Of a DNA stretch of 64,000 bases, positions 23,380 through 35,639 are shown in pieces; positions within the stretch are counted from its first letter, which is position 1; the number at the start of each line of letters is the position of its first letter. Origin of the DNA: Gerris lacustris (Eukaryota; Arthropoda; Insecta; Hemiptera; Gerridae); assembly GCA_951217055.1 (NCBI GenBank), contig OX578284.1, positions 15,433,687-15,497,686 of the forward strand, given 5' to 3'. The translations under genes and the position numbers were made by a program. The notes beneath the pieces are model-generated. The model did no database searches, was not told the origin of the DNA, and was given only the letters and a program-made list of their open reading frames with translations.

Positions 23380-25230
23380 GTGAGTGAGGTTATTTTAGGT
23401 TAAATCTTTAATTTAATTTTATGCGGCAAAGATTTAAATTTAATTTCTGAAACTCAACAAGGAAGACCACTGAGAGCTAAGTGAAGTTAGATTATTAATG
23501 TGACATATGACTAAAATGTATAATATTATATTAAGTAAGATTATTTAGTAAGATAATATTTTATTTTAAAAAAAATATTTATAAAACATGCCCTAATATA
23601 TTTCTGAACAGCCACATTACTACGAGTGATCACAGGAGATGCGCGTATGTCTCTAAAGATACATACATGGGGCGCTATAAACAGCTTTTGTAATTTATTG
23701 ATAACAACCACACTTTTATCTTTTGCATATACTCCGTTCCCGACTTATTAGGTACCTTGTGCCATTGGTAAAGATTTTATTAACGCCCTTAATTTTGGTC
23801 CCGACCGAGGGGGGGTAATTTTCATTTTTTTCCCTCTTCATAAGATTTTGGTGCCCCCTTAAAACCGGCACCCTCATCTGGGTCCATCTGCCTGCATATA
23901 CTGTGATATCTCTTAGTAGCAGTGGCTGAGAAAACAATGTTTTCTCTCTTTTAGTGCATGTTTTATAAGAGCGGGTTTTCATTTTGTTAAAAATAATATT
24001 TAAAATATATATATATATATATATATTTTATTAGAAATGAAGAAAGACAGACTATCTCTCTCTCAAAGACGTCAGATTCAATTATAATGTTTCAAATCCT
24101 CCCTGATTCTTAAGAGATAGAAGAGATAGCACTTCAACGCGTCTCATTGCCACTGAAGATGACCAATTTTACCAAACTTTTTAGAGGAGAATTGTCTTTC
24201 TTTATTCCTAATATTGGGCTCAGAAGGCTTCAAAACGTTTAAATTGACCAACATATATTTGTTGCATTATCACATAGGTCATCCTAGAAACCCTTTTACT
24301 TTTGGTAGTTTGTCCGTCCGTCCTTCGCATCTTGGAGTATATCTCTCAACCTACTGTAGCTAGAGATTTGGTATAAAAGTTAAACATTTCTGCCCAAAAA
24401 AACAGGAAAAATACAAAGACCTTAAACACTCAAAATTGCTTCGATCAACGCGAGCAATTGTGAACTGATCGTAATATTTTATATTTTTGTAATTTTTTTT
24501 TGGCTCTCATTTACTTTCTACCCAAATTAATTAAATATGAAAATATTCCTTTGTTTTAATAGTTAATTAGACTAAGTTATATTATAACCGTTATACTTAC
24601 AGAAGGGTGATGTTCCTTTGTCTAAAATAAAATTGAATTAAATATCCCTTTGTCTTAATACTTATTTTGACAAAGAAATTCCTTATAAGTGGTTAAACTA
24701 ATTTAGAGTACCCACTCTAAATTTCCAACCAAGTAAATTAGTAACTTGTTTTTTCTCTACGTTCCTCTATAACATTGAACCCACGCAGAAATAAATAACA
24801 ATCACCTGTCATATTTGCTACAGCTATATATCAGAGAAAAACCCCGGTAATTATTTTCTATTTCCTGCCTTATCGCCACGCGATCTTCACTGATCTTCAT
24901 TACATCCTTGATCTATAGATCTTCTTTATATCCTTGATCTAGACTTTTCATGGCCAAATGTTTATTTGCCACTTGTAGCGCTGTATCTCTTTAATCCGTC
25001 CCTTGTATTTACTTTGATAAGTCGTGGTGATATAATCTGAGACGTTACCATTTTCTTCAATTAAATGACCTTGCCACGTTTTTATAAACGTGTCTACTAC
25101 GAATTCCCTTCTATTTTATTTATTGCACTTGTCTAACTCAATTATTAATTAAGAGTATTATCGATAAAATTTGAACTGGGCTACAATCGTTGACACTTGA
25201 CTAAAATATTACTGAATGTTTTGTTAAGTT
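23380..25230. other. Gene-free stretch
   Basis: No exon or RNA gene recognised. It contains an (AT)n run at about 24004-24027 and a diverged relative of the family C interior at about 24540-24720 ('cctttgtcttaata', 'gacaaagaaattcc'). Confidence 0.45.
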
Positions 25231-25234
25231 TCAA

Positions 25235-25870
25235 TTAGTGTGGCACACAGCTTTTCTGTGCCCTACCGCGTACTTTTTTTATGTTTAGTTTTTATACCTA
25301 GTTTTTATTGCATCGTTTATTTAATTTCTCCCCTATTTTTACTTTCTCATATAGAGAGAAAGTATTGTGATGGCGTGAAAATGATATATTTTGATGGAAT
25401 TACACGTTCTGAGGTCTCCTGAGTCCAAAAAAGTGTTTGTTTTTTTTAAATGTCTGTCGTCTGTTGTCTATCAGTGCAGACGCGTGGATCCTAAACTACT
25501 GGGCTGATTTTGACGAAATTTGGCACTCAGGTCCACAAAACTCATACCCCGAGAATTAATCGAGAAATGATTTTTAGCTTCAAATTTGAAGGCGCTACCC
25601 TTCAAGAACTCCGAAAAAACGTGGAACAAAAATATTTCTCGAAAACGTTTCCGCCCATCTTGATTTAAAAAATTCTAAAATATAGTCCACTTAAATAAAA
25701 ATCTAACGATATAAACCGTCTTCCTGGGTAAAATCTTGTTCCTGTGATAATAGCTTTAAACGTGGACGGAGAGAGGCCGGGTTCGATTCCCCGCCGATAA
25801 GTTATTTATTATGATAAAATGTTCAATAATAATTTAATGCACCTACGAAAACTGATGATGTGAATTCCTA
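25235..25870 (+). repeat. Family B fragment joined to a family A copy
   Basis: 25235-25330 has the family B start ('caattagtgtggcacacagc'). From about 25345 the family A repeat follows: 'gagagaaagtattgtgatgg', 'aggtctcctgagtcc', 'tgatttt-acgaaatttggc', then a 'gccgggttcgattccccgcc' block near 25777 that is an excellent tRNA-type B box, and finally 'ataaaatgttcaa'. Other A copies: 5375-5590, 36720-37036 and 48065-48340. Confidence 0.7.
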
Positions 25871-26019
25871 CATAATAAAGTTTGTCTGAGTTGCCTCGGA
25901 CCGATTTTTTCTTACAACTACTACAAACTATCAAACTCTTACAAACTATCAAAATTGTTTTTTTTTTTTTTTTCCATGAATAAAAAAAGATTAATTAAGC
26001 AATTTTATTTGACCACACG

Positions 26020-26720
26020 GTTGGAATTAATATAGGACCTCTTTAGGCTACTTTTGACTTCAAAATCAGATGAGTAAAGTGCGCATGTTGAAGAAAATGG
26101 AATGGGCGCAGCAAGTATAAATAAATATAGGTCCTTCTTTAGGCAACTTTTAACTTTAAAATCAGATGAGTAGAGTGTGCATGCGGAATAGAAAGAAACG
26201 GGTGCAGCAAGTTTAAATTAATATAGGTCCTTCTTTAGGCAACTTTTAACTTTAAAATCAGATGAGTAGAGTGTGCATGCGGAATAGAAAGAAACGGGTG
26301 CAGCAAGTTTAAATTAATATAGGTCCTTCTTTAGGCAACTTTTAACTTTAAAATCAGATGAGTAGAGTGTGCATGCGGAATAGAAAGAAACGGGTGCAGC
26401 AAGTTTAAATTAATATAGGGCCTTCTTTAGGAAACTTTTAACTGCACAATCAAATAATTATAGAGGACAGAAAATAAGCTAATTTAGACCTAGTATTTAA
26501 ATTTCATTAAAATCGACCGAGTAGTTTTTAAGATGTGATGGTTCGCAAACATGTTGAAAGCCGCAGACACACCTTCTGGCAGAACACCCCCAAACATTTT
26601 CCGTAATCTCTAAACGTACTTTTGTCTAAGAATTTTTTCATTCAGAGACAAATAATTCCGTTCTTTAGAACCATCTCAACGCTTACGTTACCTTCGGTAA
26701 ACTCGGGAACAAAATAATTT
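26020..26720 (+). repeat. Family B variant with an internal 96-bp tandem array
   Basis: About five units between 26025 and 26440, each with 'ttaatataggtccttcttta', 'aactttaaaatcagatgag' and 'gtgcatgcggaatagaaag'. The three middle units are almost identical. The array sits inside a family B copy whose normal 3' end is at about 26685-26715 ('acgttaccttcggtaaactc'). Confidence 0.85.
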
Positions 26721-27740
26721 ACATTTGCCTAATTACTTTCACTATTAAAAAGTACTATATACCATAATATTTCAATTTGACAACTTTAAATTAAAATATT
26801 AGAATTTTAAAAGGTAAAAGGTAAAAAAATAAAAATAAAATATATAAATAGCATTTATCAAAATTTCCGAGGGTAAATGTTTTTCATTTTGGTGTCCATT
26901 GTAAAAACTCTCCGCCGTTACTCCCACTCAGATCGTTACGCAGATTGTGACGCTTCTATTCATTCGTATCGCACGTAAATAATTATCACTTAGAAAACAT
27001 TTGTTAATTACCTTACAAAAATGTATAAGTCCATCCACTTTAATTCGTTTCCCACACCCTACGAACAAAAAATTGAAAAGTTTTAGTACAGTTCTTTATA
27101 TAAGAAATTTTAAAAAATTATATAAGGAGAAAGCAGATAATATTTTACAGTCATACTAGAACACGAGAGAAACATTTATTGCTTGTTTTCAAAGCAACAA
27201 AGTTCTGTTTTTATGAGAATTAATTTGTTTGTTTTTGAACGTTTAGTAAAAAATTAATCAGAGCTAAGTGTTTACTTGGAAAGCAATCTAATGGTTTTGT
27301 TTTTCTTTTTAGTATAATTCTGAACAAAATAAAAATATTTTATGCCCTTAAGTCATTAAGTATTTAACAGAATACACTGAACTATATAAATACAAGTACA
27401 TATTTAGATGATGAAAGCTTAGCACATCTTTAAAGTTTTGCAAAGAAAATGTTAAAAACGGAACTTGATAAATCTGTGTTAACAAAACTCTTAGAAAATA
27501 AATGATCGCAAAATTGTGAAAAAATAGGATTGAGACAACTCAGACAAACTTTTTCATTTTGATGAAAATGTATTTAAATTCCATTTAATAGCTTAATTAA
27601 CTGCTTAATTCCATGTAATAGCTTAATTTCATGTAATAGCTTAATTAATTGCTTAATTCCATTTAATAGTCTTGCTTAGTTAATTGATATTTGAAATGCG
27701 TTTATCAGGTGGTTGTTTACATTTTGTTTTAAATTTTCCA
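26720..27740. other. Gene-free stretch
   Basis: AT-rich with a short repeat of 'gcttaattccatgtaatag' at about 27587-27670. Nothing else recognised. Confidence 0.45.
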
Positions 27741-27746
27741 ATGAAA

Positions 27747-28172
27747 TCAGATTTATTTTACTACGTTTTTATTAGCTTGCTTTCTTGTTTGTTTGTTTGT
27801 TTGTCCGGTACAAATCTGGCAATCGATTTCTTACTAACTTCTCGAATAGCTAGACATTTGAAACTTTTAGCATAGCTCAGAACACGATGACAATGCATTA
27901 TTTTAATACTTTTAGCCATCTTTCAGCAGAATTTAATTGGTTTTCAGCAAATTTTGCTTTACGGAAAGTTAGTTCGGAAAAAATCCGCAAGTTATTTTAT
28001 TTGTTTTGCCATGTCCCATATTTACGCAATCTTCATTTTGACGGGTCTCAAATTTGTGATAGATAAACATTGAATGACAACAACACAGGAAATATCGATT
28101 ATACTCTTTATCGATTATATTATTTCAAATATATCGATGGCACGCTTTAGATTTGGTGTTGGGGAGATCCGT
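27747..28172. repeat. Dispersed repeat family K, copy 1
   Basis: Matches 37206-37655 almost base for base over about 430 bp: 'agcttgctttcttgtttg', 'gtccggtacaaatct', 'aacacgatgacaatgcatta', 'ggaaaaaatccgcaagttat' and 'caaatatatcgatggca'. The ends are not inverted repeats. The copies diverge sharply after 'tttggtgttggggaga', which marks the right border. Confidence 0.9.
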
Positions 28173-28483
28173 TGTACCAAGATTTGTCCTTTTATAGGTT
28201 TTTGTCATTTATGTGAAGTAAAATGTAAGGCTAATGTAATGAAGTTGTTGAAATCAGGTTGGCGGCACTGCGCTTTTTTGACCATGTTTATCTTTGTTTA
28301 AAACCTGCATCTAAATAACCTTCTATTTGAGTTTAATTCCAATTCTCATTTGTTTTTAATATTAAATCTCTTATATCGGTTATTAAAAGTGCTAATAATT
28401 ATTGTTATTTATTAAAATAATAAATAAAAACTGTGCAATGGACGGAAATGTGTATTTTCTTCCTACTGGAGATAAAATATTGT

Positions 28484-28746
28484 ATGTACCTCGTGAGTAA
28501 AGTGTCATTATTCCCCTCGCGTAATTATCTCCCTCGGCTGCGCCTCGGAAGCTAATAAGAGTTATTCCCTCGGCTGCGCCTCGGAAGCTAATAAGAGTTA
28601 TTCCCTCGGCTGCGCCTCGGAAGCTAATAAGAGTTATTCCCTGGGCTGCGCCTCGGGATTTAAGGACCATGGTTGCTTCGGCTTCGCCTCAAGAACCAAC
28701 TTTTTCGCTCAGGGAATAATGGCTTACTTTACTCCCTAGGTGCATA
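28484..28746. mobile_element. Inverted-repeat element with an internal 36-bp repeat
   Basis: The ends are inverted: 'cctcgtgagtaaagtgtcat' from 28489 and 'atggcttactttactcccta' ending near 28738, followed inward by attattccc on both sides. Inside, a 36-bp unit starting 'ccctcggctgcgcctcgg' at 28531, 28567, 28603 and 28639 (last partial) repeats. 36 is a multiple of three, so the minus strand reads an in-frame 12-residue repeat RGAAEGITLISF, but no gene context supports a protein. Confidence 0.85.
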
Positions 28747-28749
28747 AAT

Positions 28750-30380
28750 AACTATTATTTCAAATGAAAGTTTGTTTTTCAGTACGATCTCATGGCTTCT
28801 GTTGCATTCTGTAAGCTCGGAAGCAATTAACTTTGACGTAAACAAATAACTGGTAACTTAATATAATACCAAGCTGGTATATATAATACCAAGCTGTGTA
28901 TTTAGCAACTCATTATAAATGAGCAGCCTCTTGTATGTTTTTTTTGTAAATATATTATGTTTCTCTCTCACTGACCTATCCTTTCCTAGTTTTCGTTCAA
29001 ATCACTTTAACTTTAAATAAACTTTAATTCTATTTGACATTATGGTAAAATTAGTTGTCCTCAATAATCTCTTGCTTCTGGTATTCAAGGATTTTTGATA
29101 CCAATAGCTTAACCAAACTGTACTAGGTTAATAAAACATGATAAAATTAATGCTTAGTACCTACTACGAAACGACTTCAAAATCTTTTTTCTTTGCTCTT
29201 CTACTAAGGGGTAGGCCATAAAAATGATTTCATTTGATACTCTTACAAAAATTATTTTTATTCCCAAGAATGTTTAATCTAAATGAGCATTTGTCACGCA
29301 AACTGTACAACGTAGTGATAACAATCAGGGCTTTATGACGCTTCAAAGAGCATTACGTGTGGATATCAAAGCAATAGATTTAATTGCCAACGTTTTATAT
29401 TTAAGTTGCTGAAGTGTTTATTTACTTAACATGCATATTTATTTAACAATTATTATACTATTAAAAGTATATAAACATTGTTGAAACATTATGAATTTAC
29501 TATCTTCAATGCTTGCAAGGAAATTATTATGATGAACAATTTTCACAGCGAATCGATAAGTCGTTACGAACCAGTTGGCAAAAGGCATTGGATAGCTGGA
29601 CCAGTGTACTGGTCCGTAACGACAAGTAATAAAAATGAATAAATGAAGGACTTCTCTAAAGGCATCCAGAAGCCACAAGATGTGGCAAGAAATAATATAA
29701 TAAATCTCAGAGTTAAGACACTGAAAAATTACCCAAGCTTGGAAAATATGTCTTCTGGAAAAGAGGCAATTTTTCAAAATTAATTCTCCAAGAATTGTTT
29801 CAGAATGAAATATATATAATAATATGAATGCACTGCTTGAACAAAGAGGAGAGAGAAAATTTTATCAAATATGTTTGAACAGTTGTTTACTTGATGAAGC
29901 TTGGAATTCAATGGTAATTTGATTGATGCAAGCGATAAGCGATGATTGAGCTTTCTCGTGGTTGTATTTGTTCATGTTTTTCTTGATTCTTTTTAATGAT
30001 TGAGTAGCGTATTCTTGCACTCTAGTTTCTATATTTCAACAGATTTCTTTGCTATTTCTATTCAACGCTATTCCTCTTTGCTATGAATTGATCCACGTTA
30101 CATCTCTATACCAACTCATTAAGTTAAAGTACATTGAAAGTGGGTCCTCTTCATATAATTGAAACTATATTCGTTGTTTCTGTGGCCACATTTTTCTACT
30201 GGCCAAAGCGCCTATCTAGATACTTACTTCTAAAAATATGATAGTTTGTTGCTATGTATGCATCCGCGATCCACTTCTATAGGTGACTATAAGCCTAATG
30301 TGGGGGTAGATCCTCAGCTTGTTCACAGAGATTCTTGTCTTTCTGTGAGTCCATGATAAAAAGCTTCAGTTCGCTACTGT
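28750..30380. other. Gene-free stretch
   Basis: No supported feature. The 112-residue minus frame at 29439-29777 is the longest here; it has no recognisable motif and lies in AT-rich sequence without splice signals of note. Confidence 0.4.
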
Positions 30381-30385
30381 AAGAT

Positions 30386-30731
30386 CAGGTGCACACTGGA
30401 GACAAAACTGCAGACTGTTTCCGAACTGTTTTCGTTGGGTCTGACTCGTCACGCTTGTGTTACTTCAGCCTTACACACTGGAGGCAAGACTGTCGCATAT
30501 CTTGAACCAATGTTGGAAATTGCAGTAATTTGGGCATAACAGTCTGTGGACAGAAATGTCTCAGGATATCTCGTAGGCTGGAGGACTCTTGTCTTGCATC
30601 TGTTTTTGCCTCGAGTGTGCCCAGTGCCCACTCCCGTGTATGTATGATACCACTCTCATATATTATACTGTAAAAGCCCTTGAGGTAGCGACAAAACTGC
30701 CTGTGGGCCAAAAGTCTCCTGTGTGCGCCTG
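30386..30731. mobile_element. Inverted-repeat MITE, about 346 bp
   Basis: The left end 'caggtgcacactggagac' and the right end 'gtctcctgtgtgcgcctg' are inverted with two mismatches in 18. The interior repeats an 'acacactggaggcaagactg'-type motif near 30472 and its inverse near 30590. Several short frames over it are by-products. Confidence 0.7.
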
Positions 30732-31109
30732 GCCTAATCCTGCTGACAACTTTAAATCATTTCCCCCACATTATTAGTGGCCCTCGATTCTTGAAATTTA
30801 CAGTATATATCAGAGAATAAGTTATTCAAGACTACTTGATGTTGCTTAGAGGAGCAGAATAGCTTTGTATTATCTTTATATATTGCATGTCGATACTTAA
30901 ACTACCGAAATTACATGTGTAATAAATAACATTACATAAAGTTTTTTCGATAAATTGAAGTCCGAACATTTAATTTCCCCCTGTTGAAAGCATCTTTAGG
31001 AATTGTGACTGAAGACCTAACATCGCGAATTAAATGTATTCTGGATTAGAAGGAGAAAATGGTAAATTGACCATGTTTCCTCATACAAACATGAATGGCA
31101 GCATTTAAT

Positions 31110-31279
<170 letters not shown>

Positions 31280-31582
31280 TTAAAATCATAAAGCTTGACA
31301 ACCTTAAAAATGTCTCCAGCAATTTATTTTTTATTTTGTTATAAATTAATTTTGTACAAAGTTAGGTTTTTTAATTTTGTAACACTACAGATCCTAAAGA
31401 ACAGTCTTAGCGTTGCATGTCATACCTTTTTAGACGCTGGTTTCTTAATAAAACTCAGTATTATAATAACTATAATAGTGTCATTACTTCTTATGTTTAT
31501 TAAACCAACATTATCCTTAATTGTGATCAATTGCACAACATCTAAAAAAGCGTTAACACTTATTGTAAAAACGTAAATACTA

Positions 31583-31881
31583 CTACGTTTCCATGAGGTG
31601 TTTCCAAAACAGTTTTCACAACAATTTTTAAAACTGATGTAAACTCCCAGACTAGTTATTGTTAAGTCAGGTTATAATATCTCTGTTCATTATATCTACT
31701 GTTCATATATCAATTCTGTTTTCAATTTACTTAATACCCGTTTCCATGCTATTTTTTTTTTAAACAGTTTCAATACAAAACCACAAATTTGCTGTTGTGA
31801 CCTTGAACGCAAAACTTTTTGGAATTGCCGTTTCCATGGGGTTTTAATACCAAAACGGGTTTGAAAACTCATGGAAACATA
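31583..31881. mobile_element. Inverted-repeat MITE ending 'gtttccatgag'
   Basis: The ends 'acgtttccatgag' (31585) and 'ctcatggaaacat' (ending near 31880) are inverted. Two further 'gtttccatg' blocks lie inside. A TA may be the target duplication. The 67-residue frame inside is not supported. Confidence 0.65.
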
Positions 31882-32223
31882 GTAACTAGGTAATATCACT
31901 GATCAGCTCTAGGATCGAAAAACTTAAAAAAAAAATCTCGAAATCGCACTTGTTTATTTCCTGAATCTTGTAACCTTCCTTTTCTTAAAAAAGGTCTCCA
32001 CTTCATGGAAAAACATATAATCATGGATATGTTTTTGTGTTCATTGCTGGTGGCGAAATATAGTACTAAAATAAAAACTAAGCTACCTCCTGTTATTTAA
32101 GAGCGTCACGTATTTCATGTAGTTTTTTGCGTGACGGAAATATGTTCAGCTCAAAAACATATCCATGTAAACAAAATTGGGTGTCTAAGGCTACTATTGC
32201 TTTGAATTCTGCAGAGTATAATT

Positions 32224-32902
32224 CAGGGCCGTAACTACCATCTTGGGGGCCCTGGGGCAAGATTATTCTGGGGGCCCTTCGTAGTGTCAAAGGGATACCC
32301 CCCCCCCCCCCCCAGAAATAGGGAGGTTCGGGGTCCTCCCCCGGAAATTTTTTGAAAAATAGCCCCCCAAAACTTGTTTAAATGCATTCTAGAGGTCAAA
32401 TTTACCCACATCTATAGTATTTTATTTTGCACATGGCCCAAAATCGAAAATGTCTAATTTAGCCTCTATAGCTAAATCCTCACCTACCCCTTGGTTAATT
32501 TGTTAGGCTACTACATACATACATATTATACCTTATACGATCTCTTCGTAACAGTTTAAGGAAAAAACTCTGATAAAGGTGAACAATATATTGAGTAAGC
32601 GTCATTTTTTTGTTAGTTCACCGTGTCATAGTCCTCAAAAAACTTACTGGTGAACTGCGTTTGTCCTGGTGCGTAAAATTATTGAATCTTTTTCTGTCAA
32701 TGTCTTGGAGCCCCCTAGTTTCAAAAGAACCGTTTAATAATAGTCCTTAATTATTCTTTCCTGAAACTAATTTTTTTGATAAACAGCTTTTAAAATTCAC
32801 ATTATTTCGTTTTGCCCATTGAAATTCCAATAGGGCCGTAGGATCGGGGGCCCCCGAGGACGGGGGCCCCGGGGCACTGCCCCGGTGGTAGTTACGGCCC
32901 TG
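32224..32902. mobile_element. Non-autonomous hAT-like element with 8-bp target duplication
   Basis: The perfect 16-bp terminal inverted repeat is 'cagggccgtaactacc' at 32224 and 'ggtagttacggccctg' ending at 32902. It is flanked on both sides by the same 8 bases, gtataatt (32216-32223 and 32903-32910). An 8-bp duplication together with CAGGG-type ends fits the hAT superfamily. The element is 679 bp and has C/G-rich subterminal parts (a C run at about 32300) and no transposase frame. Confidence 0.9.
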
Positions 32903-32914
32903 GTATAATTGCTT

Positions 32915-33560
32915 GTTTAGTGTTAGGTCAAGGCTGAATAATTTTGTATGACAAAAAGAACCGACATAATTTCCAGTTTAACATGGGTCAATCGATAATC
33001 TTATCAGAATATAAACAATAACAGTAGGTTATCTTATTGAGGTGTTTGAAAGTAAATATTACACGTGTACAATGTGGAAGGTAGAGATGTAGACCGGAGG
33101 GGAGTCTTGTTAGATAAGCGGAAGATTCTCAACAGAACTCCTCTATGCACGAGAATAGCAGCTATTTCTCTATTCAAGCGTCTAATTCAGCTAGAATGAT
33201 GCCATATCCTCGGGGTTCTCATCATCGTCTCCTTTCATAACGTACAAACGCCGGATAAACGAAACGTTTGTCTAGTTTGAATTCATCTCACGCGAGATAA
33301 TCATTCCTCCTTGAGTGAGTTGTACATTAACCAGTATTACCCTGAATCAAATGACCACCAAATGATAATTGAAACATTTTTAAACACTAAGATTTGTCGA
33401 CATTTACAAATTGAATTTAATATTAAAGTAATTTAAAATAATGGAAATCCCTACCTAGAAATTTAAATTATAGACTTATTATTTATTAAAGATAATAGGA
33501 GAAATAATAAAATATCACAACTATGTGCAGAAATAGACTGGGATTAAAATAAAATAAGGA
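32915..33560. other. Gene-free stretch
   Basis: AT-rich sequence with no recognised exon, RNA gene or repeat. Confidence 0.4.
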
Positions 33561-33564
33561 ATTA

Positions 33565-34105
33565 ATCTACCCAATTAGTGTGTCACAAAGCTTCCTCTCG
33601 TCCTATTAATAGACGGATGATCAAATAAGATTTGGATCTGTTTCGATTCTGCGTAGGTTCACACACATTTTTATGCAATATAAAATGTGCGCACTTGGTT
33701 GAAATTGATATGCAACCATCCGTGGGCTGCTTTAAACAAAATATCGAAATCCCTTCAAAATCAGATCAGTGCTTTTAAAGTTATATACATAATCGTTAGC
33801 AATAAAATTAGTGTACTTTTAGAAAAAGAAGCAACAAGAGCAACCATCTAAATCTCGGTTGTGCTTATTCAGAAGTAAGCAATTGTCGCAGAAAGTTGAA
33901 GTTAATATTGCACCAATAAGGCTAATTATGGCCTACCATCCAAATTTGTTAAAAAAACAGACAAGTTTTGAGTATTTTTTAGATATAGGGTTCGTGTTCT
34001 TTAATGAGGTTTGGTTTTTACGACCAATTATTGTCTAATTTCTTTTGTCAGAATGATCACAATGATTTCGTTACCTTTGGTAAGCTTGTAAGCAAAATGA
34101 GATAA
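33565..34105 (+). repeat. Family B repeat copy, diverged
   Basis: Starts with 'ccaattagtgtgtcacaaag' and ends near 34095 with 'gttacctttggtaagcttg', the two family borders in the right order and at the normal spacing of about 530 bp. Confidence 0.75.
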
Positions 34106-34124
34106 AAAGGATCAAAACATAGTA

Positions 34125-34395
34125 GTAGTAGTGGTTAGACAGTATAGGACGAACCACTTGTTCGACCCTACCAATCAGGCCACATTGGGCCCATTTTACT
34201 AACCCTGTGGTGGATATTTCCAGCCACTTCCCATATCATACCTGTACATTGCACCGCCGAAGCGGGAATGGTATGGTCATTAGTGAGCTATTTAAATCAG
34301 AGCACCACGACGAGGGATTGACACGACCTTGATTCGCCTCAAATCATTGATAGCTGGGCTGGTGCACGGCACCTCGGCCTCGCTGGCTCCCTCAA
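34125..34395 (-). repeat. Family I repeat, likely tRNA-derived SINE
   Basis: Matches 45495-45757: 'gatatttccagccacttc', 'acattgcaccgccgaagc', 'ttaaatcagagca', 'gacgagggat' and 'cctcgctggctc'. Reverse-complemented, the better copy reads gagccagcgtggccgtgtgg (A-box-like) and later gtggcttgatccc (B-box-like), as in tRNA-derived SINEs. Only the B-box side is weakly kept here. Confidence 0.65.
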
Positions 34396-34743
34396 AACAT
34401 AAAAATTAAAACATAATAATATATATTTTTGGATTTACTGACATTTCGGAATGATATATTTCCTTTATCAAAGTATATAATCTGTCTACTTATAAAAGTA
34501 CTTACGGTATATCCACAATTTTCATGTTTACTTTTTTGAATGATGCTGTTTATCAGTTGGACATCATCAGTCTAGTGTTAAATAAAGCGATCAAAGCTCA
34601 GTATATTTTGTCACAATACCTTCGATGACCACTTCTGATCGAAACCCGGCTTTGTATACAAAAATGTAATTTTAGAAGAATGACTTTTTATGGAAATATC
34701 AAATGAGTATTGATAATTTTGTATTAATAACTTTAAGCAATAA

Positions 34744-34987
34744 CCCCGGGCTCACAATGAGACGCAGGCGACGCAAGGCAGGGCAGCACAGTTTTTTCAA
34801 CCGCACAGATATATACGAAACCGCACGAATTGAGACGCAAAGCTAGACAGGGCAGTACTACACCACACGTGGCTTGCCCGACGCTAGTAGATTTGGCGTC
34901 TCAATCCGCACGGACTTTATATTTCTGAGGCTTAAAAAACTGCGTTGTCCTGCCCTGCGTCACATGCGTCTCAATGTGTACCCGGGC
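34744..34987. mobile_element. MITE with TAA target duplication, 244 bp
   Basis: The ends 'cccgggctcacaatgagacg' and 'cgtctcaatgtgtacccggg' are long inverted repeats that continue inward through 'cagggca' and 'cagttttttcaa'-like blocks. TAA lies at 34741-34743 and again at 34988-34990. A 3-bp TAA duplication is what PIF/Harbinger-type elements leave; the superfamily call is inferred from that alone. Confidence 0.85.
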
Positions 34988-35450
34988 TAACGCTTTTAAA
35001 AAGTGTTAATCGAATATTGGAGGTGTAGAGTTATGGAACTAGAATTTGCTTTTTCCTGCTTCTTTCATACCTTTTTGTATTGGGTGGTAAAAGCTCTCTC
35101 TGTTGAATTGTTACTGTCAGCTGTAATTGTTTCGTCAAAGATTCACCAAGGTTTGTGTTCAAAACAAGTACAAAATGGGTCGGTCAGATCCAGTCTAGTC
35201 CATCGAGGTGACAGCTGACAAGACATGACATCTATTAGCCCCTCTGGACTACATCGATCCATAAAGATTAAACGAGCCCTTTATATTCAGTAGCCTCATC
35301 TGCATGCAAAGTAGCTCGAATCATTTTTTTTTTCAAGGGCCAAAAAATAAAAAGAAAATACCCTCTTTTTTATGATTGCCATCATTAATAATTCTCTGTG
35401 TGAAAATAAGAAGGGACGGCTAGTGACGAAATAGCACTCGTACTTCTACA

Positions 35451-35489
35451 ATGGCTGAATCGGGATCCGCACCACCTTCACCAGATGGG
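35451..35489 (+). CDS. Probable first coding exon of the SLC7-type amino-acid transporter
   Basis: Thirteen codons reading MAESGSAPPSPDG, starting at an ATG in good context (acaATGG) and ending exactly before a strong donor (ggg|gtaagc). The exon ends in phase 0, which fits exon 2 at 45103, also phase 0. The peptide would be a cytoplasmic N-terminal leader before the first membrane span. Exon 2 itself begins with ATG, so a transcript from another promoter could start there and this exon would be an alternative one. The intron would be 9.6 kb and full of repeats. The assignment rests on splice fit and composition, since no homology can be read in 13 residues. Confidence 0.55.
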
Positions 35490-35639
35490 GTAAGCCTTTC
35501 AGTTTGTACAGCAAATAAAAGAACAACAAAACTTTCATTAAGAAAACATATGCAACAATATGTCAATCAATCTGATTTTATGTATAGCTGCCTTTTTTAA
35601 GACCACATAATACCTAATAACAATTTAAAAAAATCGGGT

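Noticed and set aside
28392..28670. Protein with repeated RGAAEGITLISF
   Set aside because: Comes from a 36-bp minisatellite inside an inverted-repeat element; the period being a multiple of three keeps the frame open by chance.
29439..29777. 112-residue frame on the minus strand
   Set aside because: No recognisable motif, AT-rich composition and no splice signals or homologous copy in the window.
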